A DNA stretch of 64,000 nt, taken from the NCBI GenBank assembly GCA_964020085.1, contig OZ026606.1:15524349-15588348 (forward strand), read 5' to 3'. Below the pieces are notes generated by a model. That model ran no database searches and had not been told where the DNA came from. It saw nothing but the letters and a program-made list of their open reading frames with translations. Source of the stretch: Micromussa lordhowensis. Lineage: Eukaryota; Cnidaria; Anthozoa; Scleractinia; Lobophylliidae. Each line of letters begins with the position of its first letter. Positions within the stretch are counted from its first letter, which is position 1. Shown here one piece after another: positions 1 through 11,500 of this stretch. A program made the translations under genes and the position numbers.

Positions 1-1403
1 GTGACTCTTACTTTATTGGTCAACATTTAATGAGAAGGGCTGCCAATAAGTTCTGATTCAGCTGTTGTGGTTATCTTCACGTCTGTGACAAATTGCCCAT
101 TACTCTGTGGGTATTTCTATCAACAACATGCATGTTCTTCTTGTATTGTGATGGGTCCATCAAACATGCCCAGCTGTAACAGGTATTTAAATTCATCAAC
201 AATAGATGAGCATGGGGAAGGTGCCTGTAAGGCTGGTGAAGCCACATCCTGTAAGTTGAGTGTGCAGGGCAACCATTGCAAACTGTGAGCAGCACCACCA
301 GGCACTGTCACACTGAAATGTATCAGTGGAAATAAATACAATCAAGGCTGTTGCCTAAAGAAATTCCTAAGGAGCTTTTGTGGACATTTAGGGGAGGGGC
401 ACAGGGGGCAGCGCCTTTCTCTCTGTTGAGATTTTCAATGAGACGCTAATATATGGTGTAATATCAATCCATTTTTTGGAATCAAGTGTTCAGCAAAGTG
501 ATCAGGCCATGACTGACGAAGAATACCATTCACGGTGAAACTGAACAAAATAGACAAAATTCAATAATAAATTGGTGTATACATGCAGGCGCTGCAATTT
601 TTTTGTTTTTACAAATTGTTTTTATTGCTGCCCTTGTTTTTGAGTTTTGGCATTCTATTTTTAATAAAAACGACATTATACAAATCATGAAATGCAAACT
701 GCAAATGAAAACAAATAAAAATGATAGAGGCATTTGGGTGGGGGGGGGGGGGTGAATTTGGCCTCACTGGAATGTGCTTTCCTCCCCCAGGCTTGTAGCA
801 TTATTATAAACTAAATGCGATTTTGAGACAACATTACTGCATTATATTGGCAGTTAGTATGGAGAAAGTATATTCTCGTATTGGGCGAAGTTGTGACAAT
901 TCTTGTGATAATTTCAAATCTAAAACCCTAGTACACACAAAGAATTGCAATGATATTTTCTGTTTGGCGTTGAGTTACCTGGGTATTTTGACTTTTAAGC
1001 CATAAATTTGTTTCAGAAACTAAAGAAATTCATTCAGTGCTTGTAAGTGAAGTTTTCCAAAGTATCGGGCAAAGAAAAAAGCCCAAGAATATAGACAAAT
1101 TTATCTTTATTCAGTTGTAAATGTTAGCAGCATCATAACTCCATTTTCAAAAATTTTTATTTTTAAAGTAGTTATTTTGCAACTTGAATCAGTAAGGTTT
1201 CAGCAGAGTCACAACCATGCATCAATGCATTATGGGGCAATTTTCAAATACGGCTGTTTTGTGAGCAGAGAGACTTAGTTGTTGTGTTTTGGCCTATATT
1301 TCTCGTGATAAAAGCAAAAGAACCAGAGTACATGTAGCTGTTGTCTTAGTTTAATATAATGTGTGAATGATTTTATGACCAGTTTCATGAGAAACATCCC
1401 AGC
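1..1403. other. Left-edge non-coding stretch
   Basis: I see no exon that I can support here. Short open frames overlap on both strands at 67-341 but show no family motif and no flanking splice pattern. A poly(G) run lies at about 738-752. The stretch lies upstream of the first visible rhophilin exon, so it is probably rhophilin intron or 5' flank. Confidence 0.4.
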
Positions 1404-2251
1404 TACCGTATTTACCCGTGTATAAGTCGATCCCATGTATAAGTCGACCCCCCATTTTGGAGCCAAAAAATAAGTTTTTTTCTCATTTCTGGGTAAGAAT
1501 TTTCTTGAAAAACCAATCTCATATCTTAGAATTTTCTTTCAGGGATGTTGTAGTTATACAAAAAAAATCACAGCAAGTTTGGACGTAAAGTTTATTATTG
1601 CATGTACGCCAGCATTGAAGCATGTTTTAGTGACACAAATATACATGTAACCTGCATCTTGTTCATAATTTTTGAAATAAGCTTACAAAATCACACATAC
1701 TAATCTTTAACGAACCTTCATCGTTGTGGAGCATTGTGAAGCAGGTTTAGAAGACAGGCTAAACGCCAAGGAAGCTCAAGAAACTTTGAAAATGCTTCGA
1801 TAAACAAAGTGCCACGATGCCTTGGAACTTGGTAACCGAGCTAGCTCCTAGGACCACACACGCTCACATGGTTACAAAGCCAGGTTACTAAGCAGCAAAC
1901 TTTCGAAGCTAGAACTGTGGCTTTCGTCGAGCGGACTTGCCACTGTATTGGCAACAAATATTAGTTCTTTATTCTAGAAATGTGCCAGTGAGTATCTACA
2001 ACATTCAGCTTTACGTTAGGAGATCATTCTTAAGGCATTTTAACTTGAACCGCTCAGGTCGATCAGGGAAAAGACATTGTAACTTGCACCGTGTAAAAGT
2101 GGATGTTAGTTGACATATGCGACAATTGTTATGCTAATTTGTCCTGACCATCTTTTTATCTCAGTTTTTGACCCATGTATAAGTCGAGGGCGATTTTTTG
2201 GACCAATTTTTAGGTTGTAAATGGTCGACTTATACACGGGTAAATACGGTA
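1404..2251. mobile_element. TA-flanked MITE with 25 bp terminal inverted repeats
   Basis: The left end reads TA then CCGTATTTACCCGTGTATAA; the right end (2225-2251) is its exact reverse complement followed by TA. A TATAAGTCGA motif is iterated just inside each end. The body of about 0.85 kb has no transposase frame. TA duplication plus short TIRs fits a non-autonomous Tc1/mariner-pogo type element; that family assignment is inferred from the TSD alone. Confidence 0.8.
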
Positions 2252-2288
2252 GTGAAAATCCTTAAATTTAACAAACAAATACATGTGC

Positions 2289-4038
2289 ATACACCGATTG
2301 CAAATATGGCGACGATTTCACCAAAGCGAGGCTTTTCGGTAGTAACCGTTGCTAAGGGCTGGCCAGCTCTGTTTTTCCAGGAATTTTGCAGGCTTTACAC
2401 TGAGAAATTGGATGCTGAAATTGAAAGGAAGGCCCGTTCAAGGACAAATTTCATCGAAATATTGCAAAATACATTAGAGGTGTTGTAAAGGTCAGTGTTT
2501 TTACTAAAGCAACATTGTTTGGGCGTACATATCGCTATCCAAGGGCGATGTTTTGTTCGCAGTGGCTATTCGTACGGCACCCATACGGCGACTTGTATTT
2601 GCTATTCGTACGGGAGTCAGTACATTTCATTGGATTTTTATGTGATTTCTGATTCTTGCTTATCCAAATTATCGTATTTACCTTTAGAAGGAGTGCCGTT
2701 TTTTTGAGCCAGATTAATTTTCTCTGCTTACGATTCACACATGTCACGCGATTAGAAAGGACTGTACAGCAGCTGGTATATTTATTTGCTAAATTCATAT
2801 GCGATCCTCTGAGTATCAGTAAAAGTTATCATTAAAATCAATATATACCTGTATTAGGAGATGTTTGATTTTTAAAGTAGACCTTAAGTTACTCCCGTAT
2901 GAATAGAAAATACAGCAAGGAATACAGGAGTCATTTGATAAGACCACTACAACAGTTGCTAGACTTCGACCACTTATTCTCTTGCAAAATAAAAGGTAAG
3001 CTCTTACCTAAAGATTGAAGCACTAAGTTTTCTTACATGAAACAATGTGAGTCACATGCATGGCAAAGATTACCGGCAGCAGCGATCAAAACCGCCAGCT
3101 TTTTTGAGAGTTGCAGTGTTGGAGGCCGGGATTGGAGGAATTCACCTTAGTATTGGAGACTGGCATTTCTGTAGAAAATTATGTTGAAGATAACAGAACA
3201 CATCTGTTCTTCTGGAACAGGTATAACTATTCACCACAATGACTGAAACTGTGCCAACCTTTGAAGGAGGAAAAATTCCCGTATGAATAGCAAAAATGCG
3301 AATAATTCGTACGGGATTACCAACGAGACAGACGAGAGTCCAAATTCATAGAATTTTCAAGTTTTCACTTACCACTCGATCCAAGCATAGTTAGTAGAGG
3401 GAGACCAAGCCAATGTATTCTAAGTATTTATGGGGTATAAGAAATCTTTTCGCACATTTTAAACCTACAGTGTGCTAATTGTAGGCTTGCAGCCAGCAAA
3501 TCTTTGAACAAGAGGTTGCGTGACATGTGCAAGTTTCTGTAGATCGGAAAATATTTGGAAGTGTCGCGAGTGGGTCTTTCGTTACCTAAGATTAATCTGG
3601 CTCAAAAAAACGTCACTCACTGGAATCGCTAATCCTTCTAAAGGTAAATACGATAATTTGGATAAGCAAGAATCAGCAATCACAGAAAAATCCAATGAAA
3701 TGTACTGACTCCCGTACGAATAGCAAATACAAGTCGCCGTATGGGTGCTGTACGAATAGCCACTGCGAACAAAACATCGCCCTTGGATAGCGATATGTAC
3801 GCCCAAACAACGTTGCTTTAATAAAAACACTGACCTTTACAACACCTCTAAGATGTATTTTGCAATATTTCGATGAAATTTGTCCTTGAACGGGCCTTCC
3901 TTTCTATTTCAGCATCCAATTTCTCAGTGTAAAGCCTGCAAAATTCCTGGAAAAACAGAGCTGGCCAGCCCTTAGCAACGGTTACTACCGAAAAGCCTCG
4001 CTTTGGTGAAATCGTCGCCATATTTGCAATCGGTGTAT
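2289..4038. mobile_element. Foldback element, arms of about 430 bp
   Basis: The left arm (about 2289-2716) is repeated in reverse complement as the right arm (about 3586-4038), with a loop of about 870 bp. Both arms carry the same open frame of about 55 residues, beginning near MATISPKRGFSVV and read inward toward the loop. Arms and loop contain many copies of a motif near CCCGTAYGAATAGCAAA in both orientations (about 2562, 2600, 2893, 3278, 3708, 3748). No transposase is visible. It could be a foldback transposon or an inverted duplication of a gene fragment. Confidence 0.75.
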
Positions 4039-4505
4039 TGATCGGTGATGGTTTAGTGGCAGGCTTGTTAAGCAAAATTTTTATGTTGGTGGAAGAAAGT
4101 TACAATCAGGAATTGTGTGTTATTCCTGGTTACAAAGATTGAATTCATCTGACAGATTTGATAGGAATGAAAACTACATGTTTAGGCTCAGGCTCCTTGA
4201 ACAAAACTTAAGTTGCCCGCACACGTAACTTGGGCACCTCAGGCCCGTTAGGCAGCAGCCTTGCCAATACTTACCCTTTACTAACCTTAGGGTTCCACAT
4301 TCATGGACTTCCCTGCAAAACATCTACAGCTGTATATCATCCATCATCCCACATCAAGGAGCGGATACTGCTGGCCAACAGTTTTCTTGAGTTTAACTCG
4401 GCCTAAATTTCATTTCAGGCACATTTGTCACAAGTGAAAACAGCCTGTCTTCATCTTTAGATTGTAAATTCTCAGAGCACCTTACAAATTCACTCATATC
4501 ATATA

Positions 4506-5318
4506 TTAAGGTGGCTCAAAACAGTTTTCTGTTTTTTTGAGACTTGCAGAGCTAGGTGCGATTTTTCAGGCTTGGAAGTGTTCTGTTTTGAATGGCTGTT
4601 CTATTTTTTTTAAGATAACTCTCCACTGTTCCTTTCATGGCGTTTAAGTCATAAATTAAGGTAGCACTGTCCTGTTGCATAGCAACAAACTTGACCCACT
4701 TTTTACAATTAATTGCATCTATCTTAAAAACTAAGCCGGTGACCCCATATATTTTTTTAATTACACACAGAAGAAGAAAAAGGGGAAATTAGAAAAAATT
4801 CTGCGGAGTAGATTTTGCTTAAATTAAAAAAAATGGAAATTTCCAAGTTTAAAAAATTCCACTCCGCAGTTTTTTTTTTAATTTCGCACATGCATTCCGC
4901 TCTTGCTGTTGAATAAGTTTTTGCATTAAAAAAGTAGGGTCACCAGATCCATTTTTGAGATATTAGCTTTGTGAATAAGGAATTTTTCGCGCGCGTTGTA
5001 CGCGCAAATTAAAATCTTAACCTTACAAGATCGCACTTTGTGCACGCGTGAAGGCAGTCCGCTGCTCACTGAAGCCTGCAATTCCATGCAAAGAGATGTG
5101 AATACCCGCAAATAGTGTTTTCTTTTTCGCTGTTGTCGTTAGCAGCACAAGCGGTAGAGGAAGAGTACCACAAATACCCGAAGGTGAAGGTGGCTTAGTA
5201 AAAAGAACGAAGAAAGCTTGAAGAGCGACCCCTCGGGTGATTGCGTCATTCCTCATGTTGAAGTGCGTGTTAGAGCCCAGGCTTCTTATGGAAATATTAC
5301 TGTTTTGAGCCACCTTAA
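4506..5318. mobile_element. TTAA-flanked non-autonomous DNA transposon
   Basis: The ends are TTAA-GGTGGCTCAAAACAGT (4506-4525) and ACTGTTTTGAGCCACC-TTAA (5299-5318), a perfect 16 bp inverted repeat between TTAA duplications. TTAA is the target of piggyBac and Kolobok families. An internal inverted repeat (CTGCGGAGT at about 4801 and ACTCCGCAG at about 4860) is present. The open frame on the minus strand (5023-5313) begins inside the right TIR and is not treated as a gene. Confidence 0.8.
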
Positions 5319-5532
5319 AAGTAAAAAGATTGTCTGCTTTTATATTTTAGCCACATTTTGTGGCATTTAATCTCTACCAAGCACTTTCAGTCTTTAACAA
5401 GTGTTTTGTCGGCTGTTCCACCACTCTGAGTAAAGCTTATTATATAACCTTTGACTCAAAGATATTTATTGGCCAGTTATTTTATTACTGTCTTTGTTGT
5501 TGTATTATAATATTGTTAAATATTGTTTACAG

Positions 5533-8500
5533 AAATGTTGAGCATCAGATTCCTTTGATTGCTGTGGGTCTCAGAGAAACAAAAGAGCTTGTTTTCAAGC
5601 CTCAGTTTAAGGTTTGTATAAACTCACATACATGTACATCACACAGTTATGATGATTCTGCTCAAAATACATTGATATATTGTCGCTACTGTAAGTGGTC
5701 CATGCAGTGTATGAGAATGTTATTTTGTAAGCAACCTTTGAAGAACTTGAACCAATCAATATAGTAATAATCGTTTTAAGAACAAATGATGGTGGCCCTT
5801 GTTTTGTTGCCATAACCTGCCCAGTAAAGTATGTCATGTATTTCAGACATTATCTCTTTATTATTATTATTATTATTATTATTAGATTGCCCGTATGTGA
5901 GAATCACTAAATAAACTCACTGAATTAAATTAAAATAAAAAAATCAGTTCTGACCAAATTTTAAAACCATTTTAAACCAACGGAAATTTAAAAATCATGT
6001 TAAAATAGTTTTCTTCATTTCTCAATCACATGGATTTTAGTGTAAAAAATGCATTTTTAATATTGTAGTAGCTGTACATAACACATGCCATGTGTATTTG
6101 TTCTTCTGTATTTATATTAAATTATTCTCACTTTTAGGCTGGAAAGCTAAACCTGATTCAGTATTAGACAACAACAGAAATCCTGTATCTATTTCCTGTT
6201 TTCTGTCTTTATTATTTTAATACTAAGACTGATGAAATGAATTTAAGCTTAAAAAAATACCTAGTAACTAAAAACTGTAACAGTATTTTTTTTCCTTTCA
6301 GGACTTTATTTTAGAACATTACAGTGAAACTCCAGAAAATTACGACAAAGAACTGGAGCTATTTGAAAATCTCAGAAAGGTTTGTCCAGTTTTATTATTA
6401 GGGAGCTTAAGCAAAGGCATTTTTGAGCGACGTACGGTAACCAGAAGTGAACATTTCTCATTTTTGGGCAGTGGATACGCTCTAATTTTTAAGTAAATCG
6501 TCTCTATAAGAGTAAAGACACTTAGTATTGCAACAGTGCTTCCGGAATTATGCACCGATGCGAAATCACATAATTCAGCTCTGAACGCATAATTTGCATA
6601 ATTCTGATAAAAACGCATAGTGCCGCATAATGTTGGAAAATTTTGAAAAATCTATTTATAAGCTATGCTTTTTTCATACCTTGAGAGATTCATGGAATAT
6701 TTTTTCCTATAAATACGGTACATTTTCACAGCAAATCAGTGCTCCAAGCTCAAGTTTTTCAGAAGTCGCCTTTTCGCGACCTCTCCCTGTAAAGTGGTCA
6801 TCACTACAATAAATTTGGTTGCCAAAATCAAATCATTTTCAAAGAAGGACACTTTGTGCCACTTTACATGGGGTTAGTACTGCTGACCAGAACAAGCCCA
6901 TATTGAAATTGTTTGAAGAACGTTCTGATGATGTTAGTTTTCATTTTCAACAGTTTTTCTTGTTGAACAGTCTTATTTACCATTGAGGAAAGTAAATAAA
7001 AGAAAAAAGAAACAGGTATGAAAGGCAGGCATACAAAAATTGTGATTAAATTTGTTTGGTTTAGTGATTATATTGGAAAAAAACCCTGTTGATGAACAAT
7101 CAGCCTTTTCTACTGCACCAGTCACCAAATTGACGACCTGCTCGTAAAATTTAGTCGCCAAATTATTTTTTCACTCGCCATGGCGACCAAAACAGTCGCA
7201 GCTTGGAGTGCTGCAAATAGCCACCGCTTCGTTACGTTCAATTTTTCGCTAAAAAAGTATTGCACAATTCGCGTAATTCGTGCATAATTCGGGATTTTGG
7301 GTGCACAATTCGCCAAAAACTACTGCATAATTTGCTGGGGAAAAAAACTCATAATCACGGAAGCCCTGTTACAAATGTGGCAGCGCCAAGGTGAGCAAAA
7401 AGAGAAACACCTCATTTCCGGTTGCCGTACATCGCTCAAAAATGCCTTTGCTTAAGCTCCCTATTAGCAAAGTATCACGTTCTTTATGACAGGCATTATT
7501 TTAGTAAATTAGTGTACATGTGCAAGAGTGTGACGGATGATCATAAAACTGAATGTTTCAGGATGCGGTGTGTAAGGCCAGCAGAGATGAAGCAGGCATT
7601 CATGCTTTGTACATGTACTACAATCAACTGTACTTTGTGGAGAGGAAATTCTTTCCCAAGGGAAAGGGATACGTCATGCCAGTTTACTTCCATTGGTAAG
7701 TAAAAGCTATAAAAACTAACATTTTGTCATGCCTGGTGGGCAATCACTCGGTAAAGACACAACAGACACAACAGACACTTTTTAGGTTACACTTGTACAA
7801 TCATATCTGTTTTTGAACCATCTAAATCAACTCAATGGAAAGTTTGGAATAAATTCTTGACTACCTTGAGTATTGGCACCGGTATAACAATGTTTTAAGC
7901 ACTAGTTTAGTGTGTTTCCGTGCATTGTACATGCAAAGCTTGGTAGCCCCTCATTCAAGGCATTGCAAAAGATTGGGGATAAAATTCTGTTCCAGGTCTC
8001 GAGCGAAAAATGGTCACCAGCTCAATGAAAATCTTAGCTGTGAGACTACTTTCTTACATGTAGCTACAACCCTACCTGCCTCTCACTGTACAAATTGTTG
8101 TTGTCAATAATTTAGCAACTAGCAACCACTAGCAACTTTTATTGATACATGCAGGTATTAAAAAGGACAACCATTTTTGTGTACGGTTGTAGTTTTGTTA
8201 CCAAGGGTTTTGATAAGAGCCAGGCACCCAGCAAATTGATCAGCTGTGAGGAAGATTTTGGCCACCTGGTCTGACCATCTAGAGGAAAGGTTTTCTTATA
8301 ACGGAGTGTAGTTCAAAAAGTTTTGCCCACCTGTGAAAACCAGTTGTCCTCTCGCTGAAAACGCTAATGAAACCCCTGTGTTACTGTGTGACATGTAAAT
8401 AAAATAGAACTTGGTTCTTTTCCAGGTTTGATACCACGACTGGATTGCTAAAAATACAGAGATCTGTTGCATTTGAAAAGGTAACTAGAGCATTTTTGAA

Positions 8501-11500
8501 CATAAATTACACATCATATTTGCATTCCATGAGACACTGACAGTACTCTTGTGCACAAACCTTTAGGTAGAACGCTTTCACTCATTTAGTCAAGAAACCA
8601 AATATTTAACAATTTATTGGACTAGGTTGAGCAAAATGCAGTGATTTGTCAGTGAAGGGAAAATCAATTAAAGTCATGTCATTAATATATTTGTAGGCTA
8701 GCATTCTCTTCAACATTGGTTCTATCTGGAGTCAAATTGGTGCAAAACAAGTAAGAAACAAACTTGACGATATGTTTCCTTAAATCAATATCTAAGTAAG
8801 TGTTGTACCCAGTAAGAGTATCACAACAGAAATTAATTACAATGACACTTTTGTCTATTTTATAAATAAACTGCTTGAACAAGATCTTTTATCCTTAATT
8901 AACAATAATATTAGACTACAATTGTAAGCCCAAGTAGGGAATGAGAGCAGGGACGGATTTAGTGAGGAGCAGGGTGGATTGGGTGGCTAACCACCCCCCT
9001 TTTGGAGAAGCAAAACAACAAATTTGAAAAAGGTTGTGAATATTATGGTATAAATAAAGGTAAAACTCTATTGACAGGTACTTTGGTATTGCTAGTATTT
9101 CTGGTGTAAGTTTTTAGGTTCCAATTCTCAAATTGCAACTTTTTGGGGGCATGCCCCATTGATTCTGCAACCCCAAGGTACCAGTTCCCCCTTAAAAAAT
9201 CGTGCATCTGCTCCTGCACTCTAAAGGGTTGCACTCCAAAACCTTCAATTTTGATATTTTTAGCCAAAAATTAAGCATCATTTTCTGCTTTCAAGAAAAA
9301 CATGTTCATGATCAGAAGATAGACAATGATGAGGGAGCCAGTCAGAGTCACATTTCCAATAGAACATACTCTGTTTACTATTTAGCTAATAATTTTTTAG
9401 TATTATTAATGTCAGTAATTAGAGATGTGTGTCGTTGTATTGAAGAGTGATTGTACTTACTTGCAGGACAGAAGAACACAGTCTGGGCTAACTTTAGCCA
9501 TTGATGCTTTTAATAAAGCCGCAGGTAGATAGCTAACTTGTTTGTTCTTGTCTGTATACCTGCATCCGTCAGGTGTATGATTTAAGTCTTCAGTGGTATA
9601 CTCATAGAATTATACTCAGAGTTCTTTTTTGTACTTTCTAATGATAATTAGAAATGGTACCAACACTCTGAACAGATCTATACGTCTATACGTCTATACG
9701 TCTATACGTCTATACGTCTATACGTCTAGATCTATACGTAGCTTTTGATCTTGGCGTTCGCCGCATTTTTATCTAGTTTTTACATATTTATGCTAATTCT
9801 TAAAACTTTTATTCTCACTTGAAAATGACCTCCGAGGGGTCGAAACGTCGTGACTTTTTATCGTTAGTTTTTATTACAAAATCTATATCTAAAAGACTTC
9901 TGATTATGATATAACTATATATATGATATTATTTCTTATTATAATAAATGTATAATAATAAAAATATAATAAATGTTGTTGTTGTTGTTATGAGTCAGTA
10001 AAATCTCTGAGGCAAAATTTTAAATGGAAAAGGTTTTATGCAATGTAGAACTGAAGTTATTCCTGGCTAATATAGATTGTATCAAGCCAGTTTGAGCAGT
10101 GAAGAATTCCATACTCTGCTTGTAACAGGACTTTAAATTATGCAATCATGGACTGTAAGTCAACTTTTAAAGTTGGTGCAGCATGTGGGTTTAATACATG
10201 TAAAGGACTTTAAGAGGTAATGGGGGCACAGTAGTGTCAGGGCTTGACACTAACACTTGCCCACTTTCCATTGGAAAGTACAAAATCAAAAATGAACCAA
10301 AATACTTACCCAATAAATCTGGAAAGTAATGTTTTGACTATGCTGGAAAGAAACTTTTATGCTAAAAAGGTTCAAGTGAGAAACATGTGTATCAAAACAA
10401 TTGAACGACAAAAATAACCATCCAACAATGATTTTCTGTCTTCAAAAGGATAAGTTTCCACCATTCTAGCATTTACTGATCTGCCATATTGGAGTAACGA
10501 GAGAGCTGCTGAGTAGGTCTGGATACAATAAAATACATGTGGAATGGTGCAATGTAATCTGCCATTTTGGATTCCTCCTCCTGCCTCTGACAGATACGTA
10601 TTGTGAATGACCCAATGAATAAGTTCACGAGTCTATTTCAATTAGCAGCTACAATACTGCACTCAATTTTGGAAAGTAAAGTTTCAAGATGGAAAGTAAA
10701 ATTTGAAATTTCAAAGTGGAAAGTGGTGTAAAAAGTTAGTGTCAAGTCCCGAATGTCACATGTATGAATGTCACATGTATGAATGTCACATTCTCATGTA
10801 TTCTAAAGATCTATGCTTTGTAAATACCTGCAGGTGTATTCAAGTTTATAAAAGACAATTTTGTCAACTCTCCCAGTGCAGACTTAACACCAGAGGTAAT
10901 GGACATGCTGATGGCCGTCATGCTGGTGAGTCACAAGCTCAGTTTGTTCCTCTTGGAACTGATTCCCATTCTTGAATGTTACTAAGTTGTGAGAATCTGC
11001 TGGTATATCATGAAAGCAATATCGTTTTGATTGGCTTGCTCATGAACCACTTGAATGTCACTGGCTAGGTGGAATGTCAGGAATGTATTTGATGGAAAGT
11101 AAACAGTGGTTAAAACAAGTCAATTCTCACAGCACCAAAGTACATTCCAGAGAAAGAGCATAATTAAAATATATTTAAATTCACCTGCAAATTGATATAG
11201 TCATTGATAATTAAAAAAATTGATGGGCCAAAATGTCTCACTTTTTGTTAGGATTTTGCTGTACAGGAGAAAATCTTGTTTGGGCTTTGTCTAAAGATTG
11301 ACGGTTCTTACCAGTCCTTTCAAGCTGTTATTTATGTAGTAATCAAAGGCATATGGCGAGTAATAGATTCACATGTGAAGTAAATAATATGCTTTCCATT
11401 AGGCCCAGGCACAGTTGTGTATGTGGGAAGAACATAGCCTTGAAGGAATTCAAGATACGTTGTCACACAAGATAAGTGCAGCTCAGGAGTGTGCTGAGGT

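Noticed and set aside
77..341. Overlapping frames at the left edge as a gene or retroelement fragment
   Set aside because: No motif, no splice context, and both strands are equally open.
2198..4075. Two small genes encoding the MATISPKRG... peptide
   Set aside because: The frames are mirror images in the two arms of the foldback element, with no splice or start context of their own.
5023..5313. 96-codon minus-strand frame
   Set aside because: It starts inside the right TIR of the TTAA element and has no family motif.
9677..9738. CRISPR-like repeat array
   Set aside because: The 8-base units have no spacers; it is a simple tandem repeat in an animal genome.
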